Shown here: positions 7,152 to 14,170 of the stretch, piece after piece | Layout of the letters: each line of letters opens with the position of its first letter | Position numbering within the stretch: the first letter of the stretch is position 1 | From: Chitinophagaceae bacterium | Lineage (GTDB): Bacteria; Bacteroidota; Bacteroidia; Chitinophagales; Chitinophagaceae | Length of the DNA stretch: 14,170 nt | NCBI GenBank assembly: GCA_025455205.1 | Contig: JALOMZ010000023.1 | Location: 1-14,170 of the forward strand | Direction: 5' to 3' | Translations under genes and position numbers: made by a program | Notes under the pieces: generated by a model | Told to the model about the DNA's origin: nothing | What the model saw: the letters and a program-made list of their open reading frames with translations, nothing else | Databases searched by the model: none

Positions 7152-9236
7152 ATGGCCAACCGATTACAGTTTGAAACCAGTCCCTACCTGCTGCAGCATG
7201 CCCATAACCCGGTAGACTGGTATCCCTGGTGTGAAGAGGCGCTGCAGCGTGCCCGGGAGGAGCAGAAACTGATATTGGTGAGCATCGGGTATTCGGCCTG
7301 CCACTGGTGCCATGTGATGGAACGGGAGAGCTTCGAAGACCAGGCCACGGCGGAGATCATGAACCGCCACTTCATCAGTATCAAGGTGGACCGCGAGGAG
7401 CGGCCCGACCTGGACCAGGTGTTTATGGATGCGGTGCAGGCCATATCAGGCAGTGGAGGCTGGCCGCTCAATGTATTTCTCACACCGGAAGGAAAGCCAT
7501 TTTACGGGGGCACCTATTTTCCGCCGGTGCGGGCTTATAACCGCAGCAGCTGGCGTGAGGTGCTGTATGCCCTGCAGCAGGCCTGGCGCGAAAAGCCCGG
7601 CGATATCCTGGAGCAGGCAGATACGCTCACCGAGCATATCCGCACGGCCAGCCAGGTGGCATTGGCCGCAGAGCCGGCGGCCCTTTTCGAGGTTGACCAG
7701 CTGGCCTCTGTTGGTGTGGCCATCCTCCAATCGGCCGACAGGCAGTGGGGCGGCTTTGGCAAGGCCCCCAAGTTTCCACAGACCATGAGCATCCAATGGC
7801 TGCTGCGCCAGTATTATTACTTCCAAACCTATGGGTCGCCGGCCGATCTGCCCTTCCATCCCCTCGAACTGTTGCGGCAGGCCACGCTTACCCTCGACAA
7901 GATGATGGCGGGTGGCATGTACGACCACCTGGGCGGCGGCTTTGCCCGGTACAGTACTGATGAACGATGGCTGGCCCCCCATTTCGAAAAAATGCTCTAC
8001 GATAATGCCCTTTTAGTGTCAGTATACAGTGAAGCCTACCAGCTTACCCGTGCAGACCGCTATGCCATGGTTATTCGGGACACCCTGGCGTTTGTGGAGC
8101 GGGAATGGCAGCACCCTGATGGCGGCTTCTGCAGTGCCCTGGATGCCGATAGTGAAGGGGCCGAAGGCCGCTACTACACCTGGCAGCGGGCTGAGGTGCA
8201 GCAAGTGCTGGGGGAGGGCCCGCTGGCCGATCTCTGCTGCGATTATTACAATATTTCAGATGAGGGCAACTGGGAGGGAACCAATATTTTGTGGACACCC
8301 CAGCCACTGGAGGCATTCTGTATGACCAGGGGCCTTGACCCGGACGACACCAGGCAACATCTGGCGGCTGCCCGGGCAAAACTGCTGGCAGGGCGTTCCC
8401 ACAGAGTGCGGCCCCTGTTGGACGACAAGAAGCTTCTGGGCTGGAATGCGCTGATGATTACCGCCTGTTGCAAGGCCTGGGCTGCCCTGGGCGAGGTCCG
8501 ATGGCTTGAGATGGCCTGCCGCTGCGCCGGTTACCTGGAAGCGGCCATGACCAATCCGGCCGGAGGCTACCACCACAATGAAAAGAATGGAAAGGCGGCC
8601 AACCCGGCATTCCTCGACGACCTGGCGTATTATGCTGAGGCCCTGATCCACCTGCAGGAGGCTACTGGCGAGGTGGCCTACCTGCAACGGGCAAAAGCAG
8701 TGATGGAATTGATTATCAGTGACTTTTCTGATGAGCGGGAACTATTTTTCTATTTTACCCCCCATGGCCAGCAGGACATCCTGGTGCGCAAAATTGAAAC
8801 CTACGACGGGGCCACGCCCGCGGGCAACAGTGTGATGGCCTTCAACCTGTATTCCCTGGGTATTTTATGCGGAATGTCGGCATGGCAGGAGCGTGCCGCA
8901 AAGATGCTGGCCCGGGTGCAGCAGCTGGTGGGCCGCTATCCCAACAGTTTTGCCAACTGGGCCCAGATGATGCAGTGGATGGTATATACGCCCTGGGAAA
9001 TGGCTGTGGTGGGGCCGGAAGCCGGACGCCTTGCCCGGGAGGTGCTGACTGCCTATTTGCCCAATAAGGTATTGCAGTGGACGACAGAGCCGGTCGTAGC
9101 AGACCAGTTTCCCCTGCTCGCGGGCAAGACGGCAATGGACAAGACTGCCCTGCTGTACCCGTGCCGCCAGTATGCCTGCCAGTCGCCGGTGGATTCCCTG
9201 GCCGATTTCCGGTTTGGAGTGAAAAACAGCGGCTAA
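7152..9236 (+). CDS. Thioredoxin-like/DUF255 protein of the YyaL (SPATA20-like) family
   Basis: This 694-residue protein has the family's full usual length. Residues 1-165 form a thioredoxin-like domain with the signature [17 protein letters not shown] (Cys50 and Cys53 in CHWC), then [11 protein letters not shown] and [16 protein letters not shown]. The rest is an alpha/alpha barrel resembling six-hairpin glycosidases, with [31 protein letters not shown] as its core block (only the pattern is cited here: GGGF then HFEKMLYD). The C-terminus carries the paired-cysteine ending [12 protein letters not shown] typical of the family. No signal peptide is seen, so it is likely cytoplasmic. The biochemical role is not established; links to redox or N-acylglucosamine-type sugar chemistry are guesses from fold. 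The start at 7152 is chosen because all relatives begin at the [15 protein letters not shown] motif; a GTG at 7107 would add 15 unlikely residues. The gene stands alone between the hemD terminator and the gldK promoter region. Confidence 0.9.
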   Translation: MANRLQFETSPYLLQHAHNPVDWYPWCEEALQRAREEQKLILVSIGYSACHWCHVMERESFEDQATAEIMNRHFISIKVDREERPDLDQVFMDAVQAISGSGGWPLNVFLTPEGKPFYGGTYFPPVRAYNRSSWREVLYALQQAWREKPGDILEQADTLTEHIRTASQVALAAEPAALFEVDQLASVGVAILQSADRQWGGFGKAPKFPQTMSIQWLLRQYYYFQTYGSPADLPFHPLELLRQATLTLDKMMAGGMYDHLGGGFARYSTDERWLAPHFEKMLYDNALLVSVYSEAYQLTRADRYAMVIRDTLAFVEREWQHPDGGFCSALDADSEGAEGRYYTWQRAEVQQVLGEGPLADLCCDYYNISDEGNWEGTNILWTPQPLEAFCMTRGLDPDDTRQHLAAARAKLLAGRSHRVRPLLDDKKLLGWNALMITACCKAWAALGEVRWLEMACRCAGYLEAAMTNPAGGYHHNEKNGKAANPAFLDDLAYYAEALIHLQEATGEVAYLQRAKAVMELIISDFSDERELFFYFTPHGQQDILVRKIETYDGATPAGNSVMAFNLYSLGILCGMSAWQERAAKMLARVQQLVGRYPNSFANWAQMMQWMVYTPWEMAVVGPEAGRLAREVLTAYLPNKVLQWTTEPVVADQFPLLAGKTAMDKTALLYPCRQYACQSPVDSLADFRFGVKNSG

Positions 9237-9311
9237 GCACCCCGGTTGGGGTCAAAAAAAATATAGGGCACTCATAATATGGTGCAATAATTGCCGTTCT
9301 ATAGCGTTAGT

Positions 9312-9344
9312 CTATCCACAGGTTGTGAGCAACTAACCCACAGG
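9312..9344 (+). repeat. Two copies of CTA..CCACAGG upstream of the gldK promoter, possible operator
   Basis: CTATCCACAGG at 9312-9322 and CTAACCCACAGG at 9333-9344 share the core CCACAGG, with the cores 22 nt apart (about two helical turns). The first copy, CTATCCACA, differs from a DnaA box (TTATCCACA) at one base. The pair lies about 60-90 nt upstream of the gldK -7 box, in the 199-nt gap between the YyaL-family gene and gldK. A weak ACCCC/GGGGT hairpin at 9239-9252 and a TTTATTTTGC at 9361-9370 are the only other notable items in that gap. Confidence 0.3.
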
Positions 9345-9375
9345 CCTGAAAAGGGTAAAATTTATTTTGCCGCGG

Positions 9376-9410
9376 TTGGGGAATCCTGAGAACTCATTCT
9401 CTTACTTTTG
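9376..9410 (+). promoter_or_regulatory. Probable promoter of the gldKLMN operon
   Basis: TACTTTTG at 9403-9410 matches the Bacteroidota -7 consensus TAnnTTTG exactly. A TTG at 9376-9378 could serve as the -33 element, though the 24-nt gap is slightly long. Transcription would start near 9417 and leave a leader of about 20 nt before the gldK ATG at 9436. No Shine-Dalgarno sequence is present; the leader is AT-rich, as usual in this phylum. Confidence 0.5.
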
Positions 9411-9435
9411 GGCGCTTAATTTTCGTTGTGATCAA

Positions 9436-10734
9436 ATGAAACAACAAATCTTTCAATTTACAGCCGTTTCGCTGCTGGCTCTCAGCCTGGCCAGTTGTGG
9501 TAAGTCTGGAAAAACCAAGGGTGGCCTTCCCAACGACGGGCAGGTACACGGGGTGGCTCCGGCTACCAAACCCGGGCTTACCAAGCCGCTTGGCATGGTC
9601 TATGTGCCACCCGGCACCTTCCACATGGGGCCCAGCGATGAGGATGTAACCTACGCACTCACCGCCAGGAACAAGCAAGTGTCCATACAGGGTTTCTGGA
9701 TGGACGCCACGGAGATTACCAACAACCAATACCGTCAGTTTGTATACTGGGTGCGGGATTCCATTTCGGCCAAGATCCTGGGATATGTGAAGAATGTGGA
9801 TGGCGTGGATTATGTAGACTGGGCCAAGGCCAGAACCATCAAGTACCACGATAAGGCTACCATTGAGAAGCTGGACCCCATCATCATTCCTCCGCCTGAC
9901 CGTATTTATGGTAAGAAGGAAATAGATCCCGAAAAAATAGAATACCAGGTAGAATATTTCGACCTGAAGGAAGCGGCTAAGCTCGAAAACAAAAACCGTC
10001 CCCGCAGTGCTTTCCTGGTAAAATACAAGGAGCGGATCTACCCGGATACCCTGGTGTGGATGCGCGACTTCTCCTACAGCTACAACGAGCCCATGACCAA
10101 GAAGTACTTCTCCCATTATGCTTTTGGCAACTACCCCGTTGTGGGGGTTAGCTGGAAGCAGGCAGAAGCTTTTTGCCGCTGGCGTACAACCTACCTCAAC
10201 AGTTTCCTCGACAGCAAGAAGAAGCAGACGGAATCTGATTTCCGGCTGCCCACCGAAGCGCAATGGGAATATGCAGCCCGCGGCGGCCGTTCACAGGCAC
10301 CCTTCCCATGGGGTGGTATGTACCTGCGCAACCGCAAGGGATGCATCCTGGCCAACTTCAAGCCCGGACGCGGCAACTATCCGGAAGATGGCGGTTTCTA
10401 CACCGTGCGTGCCGACGCTTACTGGCCCAACGACTTCGGCCTGTACTGCATGGCCGGAAACGTGGCGGAGTGGACATCCTCCCTGTATTATGAAGGAAGC
10501 TACAATTTCCAGCATGATATGAACCCCGATATCCGCTGGAATGCCAAGGACAGTGATCCTCCCCGCATGAAGCGCAAGGTGGTGCGCGGCGGCAGCTGGA
10601 AAGACGTGGGTTGGTTTCTGCAAACCAGTTCCCGTACATACGAATACCAGGATACAGCCAAGTCCTATATCGGATTCCGCACCGTCATTGACCTGCCCGT
10701 ATTTGGCCAGGGCGGCAAGGGCTCCAAAAAATAA
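9436..10734 (+). CDS. gldK: Type IX secretion system lipoprotein GldK (PorK-like)
   Basis: GldK is an outer-membrane-anchored periplasmic lipoprotein. With GldN it forms the large ring of the T9SS, which is needed for export of CTD-tagged proteins and for gliding. The 432-residue product starts with a lipoprotein signal ending in the lipobox LASC, with Cys21 as the lipidation site. The mature part is a formylglycine-generating-enzyme (sulfatase-modifying factor) fold: MVYVPPGTFHMG from residue 54, FWMDATEITNNQY near 88-99, RLPTEAQWEYAARGG near 268-283, GNVAEW, and VVRGGSW ... IGFR at the end. The catalytic cysteine pair of true FGE is absent from the last block, so the domain is structural here. 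A roughly 100-residue insertion with charged sequence (residues about 110-210) is typical of GldK. The start at 9436 was chosen by the signal peptide; the frame is open from a TTG at 9367. It is the first gene of gldKLMN. Confidence 0.95.
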   Translation: MKQQIFQFTAVSLLALSLASCGKSGKTKGGLPNDGQVHGVAPATKPGLTKPLGMVYVPPGTFHMGPSDEDVTYALTARNKQVSIQGFWMDATEITNNQYRQFVYWVRDSISAKILGYVKNVDGVDYVDWAKARTIKYHDKATIEKLDPIIIPPPDRIYGKKEIDPEKIEYQVEYFDLKEAAKLENKNRPRSAFLVKYKERIYPDTLVWMRDFSYSYNEPMTKKYFSHYAFGNYPVVGVSWKQAEAFCRWRTTYLNSFLDSKKKQTESDFRLPTEAQWEYAARGGRSQAPFPWGGMYLRNRKGCILANFKPGRGNYPEDGGFYTVRADAYWPNDFGLYCMAGNVAEWTSSLYYEGSYNFQHDMNPDIRWNAKDSDPPRMKRKVVRGGSWKDVGWFLQTSSRTYEYQDTAKSYIGFRTVIDLPVFGQGGKGSKK

Positions 10735-10748
10735 CCGTATGACCATGT

Positions 10749-10771
10749 AAAAGCCGGGTAGGCCGGCTTTT
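10749..10771 (+). terminator. Stem-loop after gldK (attenuator-like, short U tract)
   Basis: AAAAGCCGG (10749-10757) pairs perfectly with CCGGCTTTT (10763-10771) around GTAGG, starting 14 nt after the gldK stop. The U tract is only four long and then broken by A, so it is likely to stop only part of the transcripts or to protect the gldK 3' end. gldL lies 117 nt further on. Confidence 0.6.
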
Positions 10772-10803
10772 ATGTATGAAACAAAGCACAGTATCCTGCG
10801 CCT

Positions 10804-10826
10804 TTCCAGAGGCCGGGCCTCTGGAA
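10804..10826 (+). promoter_or_regulatory. Second stem-loop in the gldK-gldL spacer, without U tract
   Basis: TTCCAGAGGC (10804-10813) pairs perfectly with GCCTCTGGAA (10817-10826) around a three-base loop, giving ten base pairs with one further G-U pair possible. It lies 33 nt after the first hairpin and 62 nt before the gldL ATG. No U run follows, so it is not a terminator. A role as a 5' mRNA stabiliser or RNase site for gldL is inference. Confidence 0.5.
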
Positions 10827-10888
10827 GTGCTGCAATCGAATATCAATCCCACAAAACTAACCTCTCAAAAAACCAAAAATTAAATTCT

Positions 10889-11635
10889 ATGGCTGGCGTT
10901 TCTAGAAGAACCGAAGTGATCGTTAACATCGTAGTCTGCGTGGGTGCAGCTATCGTAATCTTCGGTGCATGGGCAAAGATTCTGCACAAGTCCTTTGCCG
11001 ATATTATGCTCACCATTGGTCTGTTGACCGAAGCTTTCATCTTCCTGGTATATGCATTCCTGCCCCCGCCGTATTCTGCGCCTCCGCCGGTAGCTGCTGG
11101 AGAGTCCGGAAACCCCGCCCTCAAGTCGCTCGATAAAATGCTCCAGGAAGCCGATATTACGCCCACCAACCTGCAGCGCCTCAGCGCCGGTTTTTCCAAG
11201 CTGGGTACCACCGTTGACAAAATGGGAGAGATCGGAGATGTGGTGAAGAGCACCGGTGACTTCTCTGCCAACGCCCGTGCCGCAGCCGATGCCATGGGCC
11301 AGGTAAAAGGAGCTATGGATAAAACGGTAGGCGCTATGAACAGCTTCAATGAAGCCAGCGAAAGCACCAAGCAATTCCATGGCCAGGTGCAGAACCTCAC
11401 CAAGAACCTGGGTGCACTCAATGCCATTTATGAACTGGAGCTTCAGGATACCAACAACCACCTGAAGGCCATGAATAAATTCTTCGGCAACCTCAGTGCC
11501 GTATCTGAGTCCATGGCTGGCAGCGTAGACGATGCCAAACAGGCACAGGCCCAGATCAACCAACTGGCCAACAACCTGGCCAAGCTCAATAATGTGTATG
11601 GCAACATGCTGAGTGCCATGCAGGGCAGGAGCTGA
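10889..11635 (+). CDS. gldL: Type IX secretion/gliding motor inner-membrane protein GldL (PorL-like)
   Basis: GldL forms the inner-membrane stator ring around the GldM helices and converts proton motive force into motion of the T9SS motor. The product is 248 residues, within the family's range. Two transmembrane helices lie at the N-terminus: about residues 10-28 (VIVNIVVCVGAAIVIFGAW) and 38-57, linked by the short AKILHKSF turn. Glu48 in GLLTEAFIF corresponds to the conserved membrane glutamate (Glu49 in Flavobacterium johnsoniae, from memory) required for function, and Lys30 and His33 are the likely conserved partners. A proline-rich segment (LPPPYSAPPPV) follows, then a long helical cytoplasmic domain. 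That domain contains a repeated pattern LxxNLxxLNxxYxxxL at residues 170-185 and 226-241. The start at 10889 is chosen because MAGVSRRTE matches the family. An in-frame ATG at 10772 would add 39 residues across the second hairpin and is rejected. Confidence 0.95.
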   Translation: MAGVSRRTEVIVNIVVCVGAAIVIFGAWAKILHKSFADIMLTIGLLTEAFIFLVYAFLPPPYSAPPPVAAGESGNPALKSLDKMLQEADITPTNLQRLSAGFSKLGTTVDKMGEIGDVVKSTGDFSANARAAADAMGQVKGAMDKTVGAMNSFNEASESTKQFHGQVQNLTKNLGALNAIYELELQDTNNHLKAMNKFFGNLSAVSESMAGSVDDAKQAQAQINQLANNLAKLNNVYGNMLSAMQGRS

Positions 11636-11646
11636 GCATAGCAGCC

Positions 11647-11678
11647 GTCCGCACCCTCCCATGTAAAGGGGTGCGGAC
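11647..11678 (+). terminator. Stem-loop after gldL, no proper U tract
   Basis: GTCCGCACCC (11647-11656) pairs perfectly with GGGTGCGGAC (11669-11678) around a 12-base loop, starting 11 nt after the gldL stop. It is followed by CGCTTCTATC, too poor in T for a classical terminator. The spacer to gldM is 114 nt and its remaining 71 nt hold no convincing promoter. Confidence 0.5.
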
Positions 11679-11749
11679 CGCTTCTATCATGGCCAAGGTG
11701 AACCAATCAATTTAGACACTGCTTATTAATCCGAAAATCCCCCTAACAT

Positions 11750-13270
11750 ATGGCTTTACCTAAAGAGCCACGGCAGAAGATGATCAACCTGATGTACCTG
11801 GTACTGACGGCTCTGCTGGCACTTAACGTATCCAACGAAATCCTGAACGCCTTCAAGACGGTAGACAATAGCCTGCTGAATTCCAACGACGTCATCAAGA
11901 GCTCCAACCAGGTTATTGCCAACTCCCTTGCGGAGCAGGGTAAGAAGCCTGAGCTCGCTGCCAAGGTGGCTATCTGGAAGCCCAAGGCCGATTCTGCCAT
12001 TAAGCTGGCCAATGATATGTCTGCTTATATCGAGGAGGTCAAGAAGCGTCTGAAGCTGGAATCCGGACTGGTGATGGAAGATGGCGTGGAAGTGTTCAAG
12101 GAAGACGACCTGGATGCTGCTACCCGCCTGCTGGACGTAAAGGGCGAAGGCCCCAAACTGCAGGCTGCCCTCCAGAAGTTCCTGGATGATGTAACCAAAA
12201 TAGTTCCGGCCGAACAGCGGAGTAAGCTGCCGAAACTCCCCATTGACCTCAGCGTGCCCAAGACCAAGAACATGGGCAGCAATACCTGGACCTCTGCCTA
12301 CTTCCGCATGGCTCCTACTGTAGCCGGCCTTACCATCCTCAGCAAGTTCCAGAACGACGTGCTCCGTGCCGGCAACCTGGTGGCTGAATTCTGCCAGGGC
12401 CAGATCGGCAAGGTGGAAGTGGTACTCGACAAGTTTGAGATCCTCACCAGCCAGAACTCTACTTACCTGCTGCCCGGTCAGCAACTGGAAGTGAAGGCCG
12501 GCATTGGTGCCTTCAGTTCTGCAGCCAAGCCTACCATTACCATCAATGGTGTGTCTCAGGTAGCTAATGACAGTGGTTTTGCCCGTTACACCACCACCAT
12601 TGGTGGCGGCGGTGGCGGCAGCGTACCGGTTACGGTTTCTTTCAAAGATCCCAACACCGGACAGGAAGTAACCAAGAGCACCACAGTCAACTATACCGTA
12701 GGTCAGGCTTCTGGCGCCTCCATATTCCTGGAAAAGATGAACGTAATGTATGTGGGCGTGGATAACCCCCTTACCCTCAGCACGGGTAGCGGCAAGCGCG
12801 AAAACGCCAAGGTTACTTTTAGCGGAGGTACCATTTCCAGTGCAGGAGGCGATAAGTACATTGCCAAGCCTTCTGAAACAGGCCCGGCCACGGTAACCAT
12901 TACGGTGGATGGCAAGAGCTTCCCCTTCCCCATCCGTTGCAAATTGCTCCCCGACCCCATTGCCCTGGTGGGCACCCTGAAAGGCGGGCGGGTGCAGTCG
13001 GCCCAGTTCAAGGCCAGTGGTGGTGTTCGTGCCGCCCTGCAGGACTCAGAATTTGATGCCCAGTTCCAGGTGGTGAGCTATACACTGGCTGGTAATGGCG
13101 CCGGTTTCCAGCAATACACCCCTGTGGCCGTAAACGGTGCACAGTGGGGCAGCAACGCCGTAATCACCCAGGCCAAGCCGGGTAGTTCGATATTCATTGA
13201 CGACATTATTGTTAGGGGCCCCGATGGCCGGAACAGGAAACTGCCCGCCATTGCCTTCCAGCTGCAATAA
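11750..13270 (+). CDS. gldM: Type IX secretion/gliding motor protein GldM (PorM-like)
   Basis: GldM is anchored by one N-terminal helix inside the GldL ring. Its long periplasmic shaft transmits motor torque to the GldK/GldN ring. The 506-residue length is normal for the family. The start MALPKEPRQKMINLMYLV is the GldM signature. The membrane helix spans about residues 11-28, with Arg8 just before it corresponding to the conserved arginine that pairs with the GldL glutamate. Residues of about 30-225 form the helical D1 domain (NEILNAFKTVDNSL at its start). The remainder consists of three beta-rich domains (D2-D4) ending in KLPAIAFQLQ. A hexaglycine stretch at residues 285-290, encoded by a 9-bp tandem duplication, lies inside the D2 region. 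The ATG at 11750 follows a CCCCCTAACAT leader without a ribosome-binding site. It is the third gene of gldKLMN. Confidence 0.96.
   Translation: MALPKEPRQKMINLMYLVLTALLALNVSNEILNAFKTVDNSLLNSNDVIKSSNQVIANSLAEQGKKPELAAKVAIWKPKADSAIKLANDMSAYIEEVKKRLKLESGLVMEDGVEVFKEDDLDAATRLLDVKGEGPKLQAALQKFLDDVTKIVPAEQRSKLPKLPIDLSVPKTKNMGSNTWTSAYFRMAPTVAGLTILSKFQNDVLRAGNLVAEFCQGQIGKVEVVLDKFEILTSQNSTYLLPGQQLEVKAGIGAFSSAAKPTITINGVSQVANDSGFARYTTTIGGGGGGSVPVTVSFKDPNTGQEVTKSTTVNYTVGQASGASIFLEKMNVMYVGVDNPLTLSTGSGKRENAKVTFSGGTISSAGGDKYIAKPSETGPATVTITVDGKSFPFPIRCKLLPDPIALVGTLKGGRVQSAQFKASGGVRAALQDSEFDAQFQVVSYTLAGNGAGFQQYTPVAVNGAQWGSNAVITQAKPGSSIFIDDIIVRGPDGRNRKLPAIAFQLQ
12602..12619 (+). repeat. Two perfect tandem copies of GGTGGCGGC within gldM
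   Basis: The 9-mer occurs at 12602-12610 and 12611-12619, in frame, encoding six glycines (residues 285-290) followed by serine. It may vary in copy number by slippage and sets the length of a flexible loop in a periplasmic domain of GldM. Confidence 0.85.
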
Positions 13271-13294
13271 TGCCCAATAGATAAGCGTTTTAAT

Positions 13295-13327
13295 AGCTGC
13301 AGGCTTTGTGGAAAGGCCTGCAGCTTT
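13295..13327 (+). terminator. Stem-loop after gldM, short U tract
   Basis: AGCTGCAGGC (13295-13304) pairs perfectly with GCCTGCAGCT (13316-13325). The stem can continue as TTT/AAA past one bulged G, leaving the loop GTGG. It starts 24 nt after the gldM stop and is followed by TTTATC, a three-base U tract only. gldN begins 33 nt downstream. A TTTG inside the loop (13305-13308) and TAATTTG at 13333-13339 loosely resemble a promoter for gldN. Confidence 0.55.
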
Positions 13328-13360
13328 ATCAGTAATTTGATGACAAACTCTGGTAGACTT

Positions 13361-14170
13361 ATGAAGCGGATCGTAGTTTTTTCCCTGGTGTTGACCGCGC
13401 TGCTGACAGAAACTGTTGACGGCATCGGCCAAACAAGGCGCAGGGCTCCCCAGCGCCGCACCAACACCACCCGTACAGCAGCCGTGCAGCAACCGCCGGC
13501 TCCCGCCGTGGTGGATACGCCGGTGGTGAAACCCAAGGTGGAAGAAAAGGATACCATTCCGCTGAAGCAGATTCCTGCCTCACGCCGCCCCAGTACCACC
13601 ATCCAGGGTGATATTGTGAAGGACAAGACCCCGCTGCCATACGACCACCTGCGCGTAGACGACGTGGTGTACAAGCAGGTCATCTGGCGCGAACTGAGCA
13701 CCAGGGAAAAAATGAACCTGCCCTTCCGATATGAAGCCAACGAAGACAACGGCAACCAGCGTTTCTTTAACATAATCCTCAAGCATATCAAGGAAGGGGA
13801 CATCACAGCCTGGAATAACGTGGACGACCGTTTTACCACGCCGCTCACCGTAGACGAAGTGGCAACCATGCTGGCGGGCAAGAAGTATACGATGTCGAAG
13901 ATCGACTATGAGAAGGATCCCGATGGCTCCAAGGGCATCATGAAGGACACCGTCATCCGCGATGAATTCGACGAAAACTCCATTACTGCCTTCCGGATCA
14001 AGGAGGAAGTGATCTTTGACCGCGAAACCAGCCGCCTGTTTTTCCGCATCCTGGGCGTTGCCCCGGTGAAGGCCATTTACAACGACGATGGCTCCTTCCG
14101 GGATGCTTTCCCGATGTTCTGGCTTTACTACCCCGACCTGCGTCCCGTTCTGGCCAAGTATGAGGCGTAC
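13361..14170 (+). CDS. gldN: Type IX secretion/gliding protein GldN (PorN-like), C-terminus beyond window
   Basis: GldN is a periplasmic protein that joins GldK in the ring contacted by the GldM shaft. The 270 codons present have no stop; the family usually has about 300-340 residues, so roughly the last fifth is missing. A signal peptide covers residues 1-23 (MKRIVVFSLVLTALL, cleavage near GIG/Q). A basic, Thr/Pro-rich linker follows to about residue 60, then the conserved core. YDHLRVDDVVYKQVIWREL leads into STREKMNLPFRYE (Trp109 to about residue 125), the family hallmark, and FDRETSRLFFRILGVAP and MFWLYYPDLRPVLA come later. The start at 13361 gives the cleaner signal peptide; an in-frame ATG at 13340 adds seven residues. 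It follows gldM after 90 nt containing a stem-loop. Confidence 0.95.
   Translation, partial: MKRIVVFSLVLTALLTETVDGIGQTRRRAPQRRTNTTRTAAVQQPPAPAVVDTPVVKPKVEEKDTIPLKQIPASRRPSTTIQGDIVKDKTPLPYDHLRVDDVVYKQVIWRELSTREKMNLPFRYEANEDNGNQRFFNIILKHIKEGDITAWNNVDDRFTTPLTVDEVATMLAGKKYTMSKIDYEKDPDGSKGIMKDTVIRDEFDENSITAFRIKEEVIFDRETSRLFFRILGVAPVKAIYNDDGSFRDAFPMFWLYYPDLRPVLAKYEAY

Noticed and set aside
9239..9252. Terminator for the YyaL-family gene (ACCCC/GGGGT hairpin)
   Set aside because: The stem has only five base pairs and is followed by an A run, not a T run.
9312..9320. Replication origin suggested by a DnaA-box-like CTATCCACA
   Set aside because: There is one imperfect box only, with no cluster, no AT-rich unwinding element and no dnaA or dnaN nearby.
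10772..10888. In-frame upstream ATG that would extend GldL by 39 residues
   Set aside because: The family begins at MAGVSRRTE. The extension encodes the second hairpin and is not hydrophobic or conserved-looking.
11750..13270. Short repeats and glycine-rich codons as a CRISPR-like or mobile element signal
   Set aside because: No regularly spaced repeats, terminal inverted repeats or transposase frames exist anywhere in the window.

Overview
The window comes from a member of the Bacteroidota, most likely order Chitinophagales/Chitinophagaceae. The evidence is a complete gldK-gldL-gldM start of a type IX secretion (T9SS)/gliding motor cluster followed by a partial gldN, a DUF4271-hemD pair of the kind typical of the phylum, Bacteroidota-style -33/-7 promoters (TTTG ... 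TAnnTTTG) and the absence of Shine-Dalgarno sequences in front of most genes. The DNA is moderately GC-rich with strong third-position GC, which produces many long antisense open frames that are not genes. The genus assignment is inference only.

Left part (1-3345): an aldose 1-epimerase on the minus strand, cut by the window edge, is divergent from gpsA (NAD(P)+ glycerol-3-phosphate dehydrogenase, phospholipid precursor synthesis). After gpsA comes a short spacer with a possible 39-residue one-helix membrane peptide. It ends exactly where the convergent hemW gene (radical-SAM heme chaperone) ends. hemW is broken: its two halves lie in different frames and a conserved segment after the GVQS motif is missing.

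Middle part (3386-7080): a likely three-gene transcription unit runs rightward, divergent from hemW. It holds an Omp85/BamA-TamA-like outer-membrane protein, a polytopic DUF4271 membrane protein and hemD (uroporphyrinogen-III synthase), and is closed by a textbook Rho-independent terminator. A stand-alone YyaL/DUF255-family protein (thioredoxin-like plus six-hairpin glycosidase-like) follows.

Right part (9237-14170): a regulatory spacer with a repeated CCACAGG element and a good -7 box leads into gldK-gldL-gldM-gldN. GldK (lipoprotein) and GldN form the periplasmic ring under the outer membrane. GldL and GldM form the inner-membrane, proton-driven motor whose periplasmic shaft reaches that ring. 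Together they energise protein export through the T9SS and, in gliding species, adhesin movement. The unusual feature is that each of the three intergenic gaps (154, 114 and 90 nt) carries a strong, sequence-unrelated stem-loop close behind the stop codon, none with a long U tract. This suggests graded expression or mRNA processing along the operon.

No tRNA, rRNA, CRISPR array, insertion sequence or phage gene was seen. The window is mostly core genome. I see no convincing wholly new multi-gene system; the most unusual observations are the hemW lesion, the operon stem-loops and the small ORF.
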